Both the position numbers and the translations under genes were made by a program. Below, piece by piece: positions 17,738 to 29,416 of a stretch of DNA of 64,000 nucleotides. Each line of letters begins with the position of its first letter. Position 1 is the stretch's first letter. The notes beneath the pieces are model-generated. The model saw only the letters and a list, made by a program, of their open reading frames with translations, ran no database searches and was not told the DNA's origin. Source of the DNA: Allosaccharopolyspora coralli (lineage in GTDB: Bacteria; Actinomycetota; Actinomycetes; Mycobacteriales; Pseudonocardiaceae); assembly GCF_009664835.1 (NCBI RefSeq), contig NZ_CP045929.1:2170001-2234000 (forward strand), read 5' to 3'.

Positions 17738-20247
17738 GCGGATACCTCCGTGCTGCGGACTGTCGGGGTGGGCAAGCTGACCGGGGCCGGTCGGATCTGG
17801 CCGCGTTCTTCGGTGAATCCGATCGTCGGGTCGGGTGAGTCGGGCGCGTTGACGAACGAGACGAAGCGGGCCAGCTTGTCCGGGTCGTCGAGGACTGCCG
17901 CCCATTCGTCGGTGTACGCCTCGACATGTCGAGCCATGGACGTTTCCAGCTCCCCGGCGATCCCGAGCGCGTCGTCCACGACGACTGCGCGGAGGTGGTC
18001 GAGACCCCCGTCGAGGTCCTCGAGCCAGGCGGCGGTGCGCTGCAGCCGGTCCGCTGTACGTACGTAGAACATGAGGAACCGGTCCAACGTCCGGATGAGT
18101 CCGTCGTCGTCGAGATCCGCGACGAGCAGCTGGGCGTGCCGAGGGGAGAATCCACCGTTGCCGCCGACGTAGAGGTTCCAGCCCGATTCGGTCGCGATGA
18201 CCCCGAAGTCCTTCGACCTGGCTTCGGCGCATTCGCGGGCGCAGCCGGAGACGCCGCCTTTGAGCTTGTGCGGTGAGCGTAGGCCCCGGTAGCGGAGCTC
18301 GAGCCGGATCGCCATGCTCACCGAATCCTGCACTCCGTATCGGCACCAGTCGGTTCCCACACAGGACTTGACGGTGCGCAGGGCCTTACCGTAGGCATGC
18401 CCTGATTCGAAGCCCGCGTCCACGAGTCGCTGCCATATCCGGGGGAGTTGCTCCACGCGAGCTCCGAAAAGGTCGATGCGTTGACCACCGGTGATCTTCG
18501 TGTAGAGAGCGAACTCGCGGGCGACCTCACCCAGCACGATGAGCTTGTCGGGCGTGATCTCTCCGCCAGGAACACGGGGCACCACCGAGTAGGTGCCGTT
18601 GCGTTGCATGTTGGCGAGGAAGCGGTCGTTGGTGTCCTGGAGCCCGGCGTGTTCGCCCTCCAACACGTGTCCCCGGTTCAGGCCGGCGAGGATCGACGCG
18701 ACGGCGGGCTTGCACAGGTCGCAGCCCGCACCCCGGCCGTAGCGGGCGATGAGTTCGGAGAAGGTGTCGATACCGGTGCCACGGACGATCTCGAAGAGTT
18801 CCGGCCGCGAGTGGTCGAAGTGTTCACACAGCGCGTTCGAGGTTTCCACGCCGCACTCGGTGAGCAGGGTCTTGAGCATCGGCACGCACGATCCGCACGA
18901 GGTCCCGGCCCGGGTGCAGTTCTTTACTCCGGCGATGTCGTCGGCTCCGCCGGCTCGCACGGCATCGGTGATGTTCTGTTTCGACACGTTGTTGCAGGAA
19001 CAGATCACGGTGTCCGACGGCAGCGCTGCCGAATCGAACTCCGCTCCGGCCGGGAGCAGCAGCTGCTCCGGCGGAGCAGGCAGTTCCCGGTCGACGAGCG
19101 GACGGAGTGTCGCGTAGGCGGTGGCGTCGCCGACGAGCACTCCGCCTCGCAGAGTCCGCGCGTCGTCGCTGACCACCAGTTTGGCGTAGGTACCCGCAGC
19201 GTTGTTGGCGTAGACGACCTCCAGTGCGCCGTCGGCGGTGGCGTGGGCATCGCCGAAGCTCGCGACGTCGACGCCGAGCAGTTTGAGTTTCGTCGACATG
19301 TCAGCGCCCGGGAACGGCGTGGGGTCGAGATCGAGTAGCTGTCCGGCCACGACCTCGGCCATCGCGTACCCGGGGGCCACGAGCCCGTACGAGGTGCCGC
19401 GCACGGCGGCACACTCACCGATGGCGAAGACACGCTCGTCACCGGTTCGGCACCAGTCGTCGACGAGGATCCCACCCCGTTCTCCGGTTTCGAAGCCCGC
19501 CGCGCGAGCGAGGTCGTCGCGAGGCCGGATCCCTGCCGAGAACACCACCATGTCGGCGGAAATGCGAACTCCGTCGGTGAGTACGACCTCGTTCGCCAGC
19601 CCGTCGCAACCCCCGATCCGTTGCACTCCGGCGCCACAGTGGACGTCGACGTCGAGCCCGCGCACCAGACCGTCGAGTACCTGGCCGCCACCATCGTCGA
19701 CCTGCAACGGCATCAGTCGAGGTGCCATCTCGACCACGTGGGGACTCATTCCCAGAAGTCGCAGAGCATTCGCGGCTTCGAGACCGAGCAGCCCACCGCC
19801 GACGACGACGCCCTCACCCTCGGTCGCCGCCGCTCGGATCGCGTCCAGGTCGTCCACTGTCCGGTACACGAAGCAGTTGCCGAGGTCGTGTCCCGGCACC
19901 GGCGGGACGAACGGAGACGAACCGGTCGCGAGTACGAGAGCGTCGTAGGGGACGGACCGACCGTCGGACAACGTGACGTGCCGGCCGACTCGGTCGATCT
20001 CGGTCGCCTCGCAGCCGAGAAGAAGGTCGATGTGCGGGTCGGTGAACAGCTCGGGGGAGACGAGCGTCAGGTCTTCTGCAGTAGACCCATCCATGTAGGA
20101 CGACAGCGCGACGCGATCGTAGGCGGGAAGACGTTCCTCGCCGATGACGACGATCTTCCAGGAACCGGACTCGTCTTTGGCGCGGAGTTCCTCGATCAGC
20201 CGGTGGCCGACCATTCCGTGACCGATGACGACAACGGTGCGGGTCAT
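17734..20247 (-). CDS. nirB: Nitrite reductase large subunit NirB
   Basis: This 837-residue subunit reduces nitrite to ammonium with six electrons from NAD(P)H. Domains in order are an FAD/NAD-binding part (about 1-320, VVVIGHGMVGHRLIEEL), a BFD-type [2Fe-2S] domain (about 410-480, VICSCNNVSKQNI and TSCGSCVPML), and a sirohaem/[4Fe-4S] part (about 540-780) with the ligand cysteines in SCVGTDWCRYG and GVSGCARECAEA. The ATG at 20247 overlaps the stop of the preceding oxidoreductase gene. Confidence 0.96.
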   Translation of the reverse strand: MTRTVVVIGHGMVGHRLIEELRAKDESGSWKIVVIGEERLPAYDRVALSSYMDGSTAEDLTLVSPELFTDPHIDLLLGCEATEIDRVGRHVTLSDGRSVPYDALVLATGSSPFVPPVPGHDLGNCFVYRTVDDLDAIRAAATEGEGVVVGGGLLGLEAANALRLLGMSPHVVEMAPRLMPLQVDDGGGQVLDGLVRGLDVDVHCGAGVQRIGGCDGLANEVVLTDGVRISADMVVFSAGIRPRDDLARAAGFETGERGGILVDDWCRTGDERVFAIGECAAVRGTSYGLVAPGYAMAEVVAGQLLDLDPTPFPGADMSTKLKLLGVDVASFGDAHATADGALEVVYANNAAGTYAKLVVSDDARTLRGGVLVGDATAYATLRPLVDRELPAPPEQLLLPAGAEFDSAALPSDTVICSCNNVSKQNITDAVRAGGADDIAGVKNCTRAGTSCGSCVPMLKTLLTECGVETSNALCEHFDHSRPELFEIVRGTGIDTFSELIARYGRGAGCDLCKPAVASILAGLNRGHVLEGEHAGLQDTNDRFLANMQRNGTYSVVPRVPGGEITPDKLIVLGEVAREFALYTKITGGQRIDLFGARVEQLPRIWQRLVDAGFESGHAYGKALRTVKSCVGTDWCRYGVQDSVSMAIRLELRYRGLRSPHKLKGGVSGCARECAEARSKDFGVIATESGWNLYVGGNGGFSPRHAQLLVADLDDDGLIRTLDRFLMFYVRTADRLQRTAAWLEDLDGGLDHLRAVVVDDALGIAGELETSMARHVEAYTDEWAAVLDDPDKLARFVSFVNAPDSPDPTIGFTEERGQIRPAPVSLPTPTVRSTEVSA

Positions 20248-21683
20248 GCTGCACCTTCCTCTCCTGTGTTCTGTTCCGGGAAAGCACCGTCGGCGACCCA
20301 CGCACGGCACAGCGCACGGATGTCGTCGGCGCAGCCGCCGCATCCTGTGGTGGCACGTGTCGCCTCGGCCAATGTCGCGACGTCACGGGAACCCGCCTGC
20401 CATGCGTCGGCGAGTGCGCGTTTGGAGACGGTGTTGCAGCGGCAGACGACGCTGTCCTGTGCGAGATCCGCAGGCTCGGTTCTCGCCGGTCCACCGGTGC
20501 CGAGGACCAGCCCCAGCCGGTCCCACGGCACGGTCCTGCGTTCGTCGTGCAGCCGGGAGATCGTGGCGATCGCGTCGGGAAAGCCGATGAGCACGGCGCC
20601 GTCGACGCGTTCGTCGCGCAGCGTGAGAGTCGCGTATCTGCCCCGTGCCGGATCGGACATCGTGACCCGCTCGATGTCGGGATCGGCGCACGGGGTGGCC
20701 GCGCCGATCGAGACGAGGTCGATCCCACGCGCTTTGAGCCTGGTCACGGTGCTGGCGGGTACGTAGCGAGCGGTCGCGTCCGCCCCGGTGAGGACGCGGG
20801 CCAGCACGTCGGCCTGGTCCCAGGCGGGCGCGATGAGACCGGGGACCTGTCCACCGTGCTCGACGCAGTCACCGATCGCGTGCACGTGCGGGTCGTCCGT
20901 GCGCATATGATCGTCGACGACGACACCGCGGTTCACGGCGAGTCCCGCCTGGTCGGCGAGTTCGGTGGCGGGGGTGACACCCGTGCACAGCACGAGCGCC
21001 TCCGTGTCGAGACACTCACCGTCGTCGAGACGGACCGAGCCTTCGGTGTAGTTCGTGACGCCGCGTCCGAGACGGAGATCGATGCCGATGGCCCGGAGAT
21101 GGTCGGCGAGCAGTCGGCCCCCTGCAACATCGAGTTGGCGATCCATCGGGTGAGTGCCGGGATGCACGAGCGTGACGGCGTTGCCGTCGGCCGCGAGGCC
21201 GTACGCCGCTTCGACACCGAGCACTCCGCCACCGAGGACGACCGCGTGCCCGCCACCGGTCAGTTGATGGGACAGCCGATCGCAGTCGTGCAGGGTGCGC
21301 AGCGCCGTGACTCCTCGCGGCAGGTGTCCGTACTCGTCGGCAAGGCCGGGAACCGGAGGAACACGAGTGGTGGCGCCGGTAGCGAGCACCAGGTCGTCGT
21401 AGCTGTGCACCACTCCGTCGTCACCCCGCACGAGGCGTCGTTGGCGGTCGATCTCGGTGACGGTGACGCCGAGTCGGATCCGGACGTCACGAGGGGCGTC
21501 GGGCAGGGTGACCGCGTCGGCATCGAGAGTGCGATCGAGCACGGAGGACAACAGGACCCGGTTGTAGGCCGGGAGTGTCTCCGCACCGAGAACGGTGATC
21601 TGGCCGCGATGTCCGTGGTGGCGTAGCCGCTCGACGAGCCGGTGCGAGGCCGGACCGTTGCCGACAACGAGGACGTGACTCAT
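20244..21683 (-). CDS. FAD/[2Fe-2S] electron-transfer subunit for assimilatory nitrate reductase (NasB-like)
   Basis: The 479-residue protein has an FAD/NAD(P) pyridine-nucleotide-disulfide reductase domain (HVLVVGNGPASHRLVERL; second nucleotide site VVLGGGVLGVEAAYGLA near residue 150; FAD motif VHAIGDCVEHGG near 270) and a C-terminal BFD-like [2Fe-2S] domain (about 410-470, VVCRCNTVSKRAL and TGCGGCADDI). Together these feed NAD(P)H electrons to the adjacent molybdoenzyme, which itself lacks a reductase domain. It overlaps both neighbours by four bases (ATGA). It resembles a NirB without the sirohaem part, and probably arose from that family. Confidence 0.88.
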   Translation of the reverse strand: MSHVLVVGNGPASHRLVERLRHHGHRGQITVLGAETLPAYNRVLLSSVLDRTLDADAVTLPDAPRDVRIRLGVTVTEIDRQRRLVRGDDGVVHSYDDLVLATGATTRVPPVPGLADEYGHLPRGVTALRTLHDCDRLSHQLTGGGHAVVLGGGVLGVEAAYGLAADGNAVTLVHPGTHPMDRQLDVAGGRLLADHLRAIGIDLRLGRGVTNYTEGSVRLDDGECLDTEALVLCTGVTPATELADQAGLAVNRGVVVDDHMRTDDPHVHAIGDCVEHGGQVPGLIAPAWDQADVLARVLTGADATARYVPASTVTRLKARGIDLVSIGAATPCADPDIERVTMSDPARGRYATLTLRDERVDGAVLIGFPDAIATISRLHDERRTVPWDRLGLVLGTGGPARTEPADLAQDSVVCRCNTVSKRALADAWQAGSRDVATLAEATRATTGCGGCADDIRALCRAWVADGAFPEQNTGEEGAA

Positions 21684-23827
21684 CCGTACACCTCCGTCTG
21701 ACCGGTGGAGTCCACAGGGGACGAGCCTGCTGTTGTGGATTTCGGGCCGGCCAACGCGGACAGCGCGTCCAGTCGCACGGCGGCGACCTTGAATTCGGGC
21801 ATGCGGCTTCGGGGATCCAGTGCCGCGGGTGTGATGAGGTTCGCGCTCCCGTCGGCGGGAAAATGGAACGGTAGGAAGACGGTGTCGGTTCGCATCGAGG
21901 GTTCGACCCGGACCCGTGCGATCGTGCTCCCGCGGGCCGAGGTCACCCGAGCGAGCTGTCCGTCACGGACTCCCGCACGTTCGGCCGTGTCCGGGTGCAC
22001 CTCGACGAACGGCTCCGGGTTCGCCGCATGGAGGTCGGGAACCCGCCGGGTCTGCGCACCGGACTGATACTGGGTGAGCACGCGGCCGGTCGTCGCCCAC
22101 AACGGAAGGTGGTGGGTCGCGGCGTCGTGCGGGGGACGGTGTTCCACAGGCACGAAACGTGCTCGCCCGTCGGTGTGCGCGAACCAGTCGAGGAACAGAC
22201 GCGGAGTGCCGGGATGATGCCCCCGGCTGATCCTGGGGCACGGCCAGTGCAGCGCCTCTCCGGAGTCCAGCCGCGTATAGCTGATTCCCGAGTAGTCGGC
22301 GATCCCGCCCCGGGAGGCGCTGCGCAACTCTTCGAAGACCTCTCGAGCACCGGTAGGAAAGCGATGCCCCGGCTGGCCGAGCCGGGTGGCGAGTCCGTGC
22401 AGCACCTCGAGATCCGAGCGCGCGTGCGAAGGGGGGACCCGTAGCCGCCGGCGTCGCAGGACGCGTCCTTCGAGGTTCGTCACGGTGCCCTCTTCTTCGG
22501 CCCACTGCGTCACCGGCAGCACCACGTCGGCCAACTGTGCCGTCTCGGACGGCACGAAGTCGGCCACTACGAGTAGATCCAGTGCCCGCAAGCGTTCAAC
22601 GACGTGCTGGGAGTCCGGTGCGGACACCACCGGGTTCGAGCCGAACACAAGCAGGGCGCGGGGACCGTCCTCTTGGCCGAGCGATGCGAACAGTTCCGCT
22701 GCACTGCGCCCCGGGCCGGGCAGGGAGGCCACGTCGACGCCCCACTGATCGGCGATGTGTTGGCGTGCCGCCGGATCGGTGATGGAACGGTAGCCCGGAA
22801 GCTGGTCGGCCTTCTGACCGTGCTCTCGTCCGCCTTGACCGTTGCCCTGGCCGGTGAGACACCCGTACCCGCTGCCGTCGATGCCCGGAAGTCCCAAGGC
22901 CAAGGCGAGGTTGATGAATCCGGACACGGTGTCCGTGCCCTTGCTGTGCTGCTCCACGCCTCGCCCGGTCAGGATGTAGGCGCGTTCGCCCTCGGCGAGC
23001 ATTCGCACCGCGGCGCGGAGGTCTGCGACCGGGACACCCGTCTCGCGCTCGACGCGTTCCGGCCACCAGGTCATCGCGCGCTTCCAGGCCTCGTCGAATC
23101 CGGACGTGCGGGATCGGACGTAGCCGGTGTCGCAGAATCCGTCGACGACGGCGATGTGCAGCAGTCCGAGGACCAGAGCGAGATCCGTGCCGGGCGCCGG
23201 TTGCAGGTGAAGCGCGGCGCGCTGCGCGGTGGCCGAGACCCTGGGATCGAGCACGATCAGCGACGGTCGCGTCAGGTGCTGCATGAGGGGTGGCATCGTT
23301 TCGGCCACGTTCGCGCCTGCGAGCATCACGACGTCGGCGCGGCCGAGGTCGGTCACCGGGAACGGGAGTCCTCGATCGAGTCCGAACGCCGCCGACCCCG
23401 CCGCGGCGGCGGAGGACATGCAGAAACGTCCGTTGTAGTCGATCTGACGGGTGCCCAGAGCGACTCGCGCGAACTTCCCGAGCAGGTAGGCCTTTTCGTT
23501 CGTCAGGCCGCCGCCGCCGAACACGGCGGCGGCGTCGGCGCCGTGTTCCCGTTGCGCGGCACGAAGTCCGATCGCCACGACATTGAGGGCCGCGTCCCAC
23601 GAGCACGCCCGCAACTCGCCGTCGTTCCCGCGCACGAGCGGGTGTTTGAGGCGGTCCGGCGTGTCGAGCAGCGTCGGGGCGGTCCAGCCCTTCTGACACA
23701 AACCGCCTTGATTGACAGGGAAGTCCGACGGCCGGACGACTACTCCGGTGCGCTCACGCGTCAGGATCGTCCCGCATTGCAACGCGCAGTAGGGGCAATG
23801 CGTGGTGACGGTGCGGATGTCAGGCAC
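21680..23827 (-). CDS. nasA: Assimilatory nitrate reductase catalytic subunit (molybdopterin oxidoreductase)
   Basis: The 715-residue protein reduces nitrate to nitrite at a Mo-bis-MGD site. The N-terminal [4Fe-4S] domain has HCPYCALQCGT and GGLCQKGW (C-x2-C-x3-C-...-C). The molybdopterin core follows (about 55-540), and the C-terminal molydopterin dinucleotide-binding domain contains LPLWATTGRVLTQYQSG and a PDTAERAGVRDG segment. It lacks the extra C-terminal [2Fe-2S] domain of some NasA proteins; that job is done by the neighbouring NasB-like protein. It overlaps the narK-like gene by 8 bases. The family is shared with formate dehydrogenases, but the operon settles the substrate. Confidence 0.92.
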   Translation of the reverse strand: MPDIRTVTTHCPYCALQCGTILTRERTGVVVRPSDFPVNQGGLCQKGWTAPTLLDTPDRLKHPLVRGNDGELRACSWDAALNVVAIGLRAAQREHGADAAAVFGGGGLTNEKAYLLGKFARVALGTRQIDYNGRFCMSSAAAAGSAAFGLDRGLPFPVTDLGRADVVMLAGANVAETMPPLMQHLTRPSLIVLDPRVSATAQRAALHLQPAPGTDLALVLGLLHIAVVDGFCDTGYVRSRTSGFDEAWKRAMTWWPERVERETGVPVADLRAAVRMLAEGERAYILTGRGVEQHSKGTDTVSGFINLALALGLPGIDGSGYGCLTGQGNGQGGREHGQKADQLPGYRSITDPAARQHIADQWGVDVASLPGPGRSAAELFASLGQEDGPRALLVFGSNPVVSAPDSQHVVERLRALDLLVVADFVPSETAQLADVVLPVTQWAEEEGTVTNLEGRVLRRRRLRVPPSHARSDLEVLHGLATRLGQPGHRFPTGAREVFEELRSASRGGIADYSGISYTRLDSGEALHWPCPRISRGHHPGTPRLFLDWFAHTDGRARFVPVEHRPPHDAATHHLPLWATTGRVLTQYQSGAQTRRVPDLHAANPEPFVEVHPDTAERAGVRDGQLARVTSARGSTIARVRVEPSMRTDTVFLPFHFPADGSANLITPAALDPRSRMPEFKVAAVRLDALSALAGPKSTTAGSSPVDSTGQTEVYG

Positions 23828-25172
23828 GGGTGGGCTCTCCTCTCACCGCGGCGGGTTCGGCTTGTGCGTACAGCAACCACGTCACCGCGAGACACACGGC
23901 GTAGTAGACGAGGAACGACAGGAACGCGGCGTCACCTGTGCCCGTTTCGCGGTAGGACACGAGGAAGGCGAGGTTGATGACCACACCACCGAGCCCACCG
24001 ACGGCGCCCGCGATTCCGACAACGGATCCGGTGAGCTTCTTGGCTCCAGGAAGTGAGCCGGTGTCGGCGCCGTCGTTGTGGGCCTGGTTGTGGAACACCG
24101 CCGGAATCAGCTTGTAGACCGAACCGTTTCCGATACCGGTCAGCACGAACAGGACCGTGAAGGCGACGAGAAACGTCGGCAACGACTTGAGGGTGGATGC
24201 CGCGAGCAAGGCACCGGTCCCGCCCGCCATCCCGACGAACGTCCACAACGTCACGCTCGCGCCGCCCCAGCGGTCCGCGAGCCATCCGCCGACGGGACGG
24301 GACAGCGAGCCCAGCAGTGGACCGAGGAAGGTGACGCCGGCGGCGTCGAGCGGGCTCGCGTCGAACTGGTTCCGCAGCACCAGACCGAACGCGACGCTGA
24401 AGCCGATGAACGACCCGAAGGTGCCGAGGTAGAGCATCGACAGCGTCCACGTGTGGGGCTCCCGGACCGCGGCACGCAGGGTTCCGGCGGAGGTACGCAC
24501 CGCGTCGATATTGTCCATCCAGCAGGCGGCCCCGACAGCTGCGAGGACGATCAGGGGGAGGTACGTGCCTGCGACGACTGCGGGGTTCGTGCGGCCGATC
24601 GTGGCGATCACCAGCAGGCCGACGACATGCACGACCGCGACGCCCAGATTGCCGCCGCCAGCGTTGAGTCCGAGAGCCCAGCCTTGGTGGCGTTGCGGGA
24701 AAAACTCGGCGATGTTCGTCGTCGACGAGGCGAAGTTTCCGCCGCCGAGCCCGGTCAACCCCGCGATGAGCAGGAACACCCACAGTGGCGTCTCCGGCTG
24801 CTGCACGCAGTACCAGGCCAGAGATGCGGGCACGAGCAGCACCGCCGTGCTGAGGACGGTCCAGTTCCGTCCGCCGAACCGGGTCACAGCCCAGCTGTAT
24901 GGCAACCTCAGCACTGATCCGACCAGCGTGGGCGTGGCGACGAGAACGAACTTCTCGCCGACGGTGAAGTCGAAACCGATCTCCGGTGAGAGGAACAGCA
25001 CGAGCACCGACCAGATGCTCCACACGGAGAATCCGACGTGTTCGGCGACGACGGACATCGCCAGGTTCCGTCGGGCGGTCCTGTTGCCTTGTTGCTGCCA
25101 GAACTCTTTGTTCTCCGGATCCCACCCCTCGATCCAGCCGCGTCGGGCTGCGGGACTAGCGGTCGTCGTCAA
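23820..25172 (-). CDS. narK: Nitrate/nitrite transporter (NarK/NNP family)
   Basis: The 450-residue MFS protein has about 12 membrane segments. It shows NNP-family features: the nitrate-signature-like stretch GLTGLGGGNFASSTTNIAEF near residue 135, RLPYSWAVTRFGGRNWTVLS near 90, and GIGNGSVYKLIPAVF near 335. The N-terminus (GWIEGWDPENKEFWQQQG) is typical of actinobacterial NarK. It is the first gene of the six-gene nitrate operon, and a candidate GlnR box lies 47-84 bases upstream. Confidence 0.94.
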   Translation of the reverse strand: MTTTASPAARRGWIEGWDPENKEFWQQQGNRTARRNLAMSVVAEHVGFSVWSIWSVLVLFLSPEIGFDFTVGEKFVLVATPTLVGSVLRLPYSWAVTRFGGRNWTVLSTAVLLVPASLAWYCVQQPETPLWVFLLIAGLTGLGGGNFASSTTNIAEFFPQRHQGWALGLNAGGGNLGVAVVHVVGLLVIATIGRTNPAVVAGTYLPLIVLAAVGAACWMDNIDAVRTSAGTLRAAVREPHTWTLSMLYLGTFGSFIGFSVAFGLVLRNQFDASPLDAAGVTFLGPLLGSLSRPVGGWLADRWGGASVTLWTFVGMAGGTGALLAASTLKSLPTFLVAFTVLFVLTGIGNGSVYKLIPAVFHNQAHNDGADTGSLPGAKKLTGSVVGIAGAVGGLGGVVINLAFLVSYRETGTGDAAFLSFLVYYAVCLAVTWLLYAQAEPAAVRGEPTRA

Positions 25173-25218
25173 CGCGAGGTCCTCTCGTCGGTGTCGGTTC
25201 CGACGCTAGGTATCGCGC

Positions 25219-25256
25219 GTTTCCGGCCGAGGTGTCGTGTGTTTCCGGTGTGAAAC
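25219..25256 (-). promoter_or_regulatory. Candidate GlnR box upstream of narK
   Basis: Read on the coding strand, the 38 bases are GTTTC-n6-GAAAC-n6-CACCT-n6-GAAAC. The known actinobacterial GlnR box is GTNAC-n6-GAAAC repeated with 22-base spacing. Both GAAAC half-sites are perfect and exactly 22 bases apart; the other two half-sites are degenerate. Its place upstream of a nitrate operon fits nitrogen control by GlnR. Confidence 0.55.
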
Positions 25257-25311
25257 GAACACAGCGGGCACGTTTCGGGCGGATGTAGTGAGAGTGACCC
25301 CGACCACCGGT

Positions 25312-26034
25312 TCAGGCCATCATGCCTCGCAGCACGAGCACCAGCGCGCTCCCGGCGGAGACCACGAGCACGGCGGGCCGCATCCTTGCACCGTCGACGA
25401 ACCGACGCAGCGGCGAGGACACCGCGAAGCCGAGGGCGGTGAACGGGAGCAGTCCCACCCCCGCCAAGACTCCCGAGAGGGTGACCTGACCGCCGACGAA
25501 CAGGAACAGCAAGGAGACGATGGTCCCGAGCACGCTGACCGCCGCCAACGTCGCTCGCAATCGCGGTCCGCCCGCGTACTGGTAGAGCAGCGCCACCGGC
25601 GGCCCGCCGATGGAGGATGCGGTTCCGGCAACACCGCTGGCGACACCGGCGGTGACGAGCGAACCGGTCGTGGGGCGTGGCTGCCACGAGGTCATGGACA
25701 ACGCGACGAAGCAGAACACCAGCACTCCGATCGCAATGCCGAACTCCCGCGCGGGCAGCAGGGCGACCATCGCGACTCCGATCAGGGAGCCCGGGATCCG
25801 TCCAGCGCTGAGGTAGCCGACGCCACGCCAGTGGACGTGCTCGTGCTCGCGCGCCCAGGTGAGTGTTCCCAGCACGGCGAGCGGGATCAGCAGCGGGACA
25901 GGCACGTAGCTGGGATCCACGAGGGTGACCAGCGGAGCGGCGACAAGGTTCATCCCCATTCCGATGCTGCCCTGCACGACGGAACCGAGGAAGATCGCCG
26001 CAGCCGCGATCGCGAACACCACCAGCGGTGACAC
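25312..26034 (-). CDS. Sulfite exporter TauE/SafE family permease
   Basis: The 240-residue hydrophobic protein has seven or eight membrane segments in the TauE/SafE pattern: an N-terminal FLGSVVQGSIGMGMNLVAAP and a second half with AGVASGVAGTASSIGGPPVALLY. Family members move sulfur compounds or organic anions; its position behind the nitrate operon promoter does not fix the substrate. The start is the GTG at 26034 because GGAGGAG stands 6 bases upstream; a longer frame would run back into the palindromic repeat at 26074-26117 and is not credible. Confidence 0.87.
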   Translation of the reverse strand: MSPLVVFAIAAAAIFLGSVVQGSIGMGMNLVAAPLVTLVDPSYVPVPLLIPLAVLGTLTWAREHEHVHWRGVGYLSAGRIPGSLIGVAMVALLPAREFGIAIGVLVFCFVALSMTSWQPRPTTGSLVTAGVASGVAGTASSIGGPPVALLYQYAGGPRLRATLAAVSVLGTIVSLLFLFVGGQVTLSGVLAGVGLLPFTALGFAVSSPLRRFVDGARMRPAVLVVSAGSALVLVLRGMMA

Positions 26035-26073
26035 CCAGGCTCCTCCGACTCGTCCCGACCCCACGAGACTATC

Positions 26074-26117
26074 GCGTGAGTCTTTTTGGTGGTCCCAGCC
26101 ACCAAAAAGGCTCACGC
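26074..26117. repeat. Palindromic repeat family A, copy 2
   Basis: Arms GCGTGAGTCTTTTTGGTGG and CCACCAAAAAGGCTCACGC pair over 19 bp with one T-G wobble around a TCCCAG loop. Unlike the other copies it lies between divergent genes, ahead of the guanidine riboswitch, so it is not at a gene end. With copy 3 it brackets the riboswitch-gdx unit. Confidence 0.88.
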
Positions 26118-26166
26118 GCTGCGCACCGTGCTAGCGTCGGCTCAGTCACGACGCGCGGTTGTGTTC

Positions 26167-26206
26167 TCCGGACGAGGGTGCCGTACCCGGTCACGTCAAG
26201 ACGGCA
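26167..26206 (+). ncRNA. Guanidine-III riboswitch (ykkC-III)
   Basis: The 40 bases start CCGGACGAGG, continue with GTGCCGTACCCGGTCA and end CAAGACGGCAC. This closely follows the compact pseudoknotted guanidine-III aptamer known from Thermobifida. CCGG (26167-26170) can pair with CCGG (26186-26189), and GTGCCGT (26177-26183) pairs perfectly with ACGGCAC (26200-26206). The aptamer ends 36 bases before the start of a Gdx-type exporter, the standard target; the GGAGG ribosome site lies in the gap, which suggests control of translation initiation. Confidence 0.9.
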
Positions 26207-26242
26207 CTGCACCGAAATTCTCGTCGTCCGTGGAGGTCTACC

Positions 26243-26557
26243 GTGGCGTGGATCGTGCTCGTCATCTCCGGAGTGTTCGAGGCCGTGTGGGCGGCCGCGC
26301 TCTCCCGATCGGAAGGACTCACCCGGCTGGTCCCGAGCCTGGTGTTCGTCGTCACCCTCGCCGTGAGTATGGGCGGGCTCGGCTACGCACTGCGCACCCT
26401 GCCGCTGGGTACCGGCTACGCCGTATGGGTCGGCATCGGCACCGTCGGCGCCGCCCTCTACGGCATGGCCGTGCAGGGCGACCCTGTCACGGCGGCGCGG
26501 GTGAGCTGCCTGGTCCTGATCGTGGCCGGAGTCATCGGCCTCAAGGTGCTGCACTGA
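26243..26557 (+). CDS. gdx: Guanidinium exporter, Gdx/SugE type (SMR family)
   Basis: The 104-residue protein has four hydrophobic helices and the SMR fold. It starts MAWIVLVISGVFEAVWAAAL; Glu13 and Trp16 in the FEAVWA motif mark the Gdx (guanidinium/H+ antiporter) branch and not the EmrE/Qac branch. Later segments LPLGTGYAVWVGIGTVGAAL and VAGVIGLKVLH also fit. The GTG at 26243 follows GGAGG by 6 bases; a longer frame would cover the riboswitch. It is controlled by the guanidine-III riboswitch upstream and ends 5 bases before repeat A3. Confidence 0.94.
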   Translation: MAWIVLVISGVFEAVWAAALSRSEGLTRLVPSLVFVVTLAVSMGGLGYALRTLPLGTGYAVWVGIGTVGAALYGMAVQGDPVTAARVSCLVLIVAGVIGLKVLH

Positions 26558-26562
26558 CAGAG

Positions 26563-26606
26563 GCGTGAGCCTTTTTGGTGGCTATGACCACCAAAAAGGC
26601 TCACGC
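26563..26606. repeat. Palindromic repeat family A, copy 3
   Basis: Perfect 19-bp arms (GCGTGAGCCTTTTTGGTGG and complement) enclose a CTATGA loop. It fills the gap between the convergent gdx and acn genes with 5 bases to spare on each side, so it probably terminates both. Confidence 0.92.
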
Positions 26607-26611
26607 GCTCG

Positions 26612-29416
<2,805 letters not shown>

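Noticed and set aside
26035-26115. Extended start of the TauE/SafE gene
   Set aside because: The extra 27 residues are translated from palindrome A2, and the internal GTG has a far better ribosome site.
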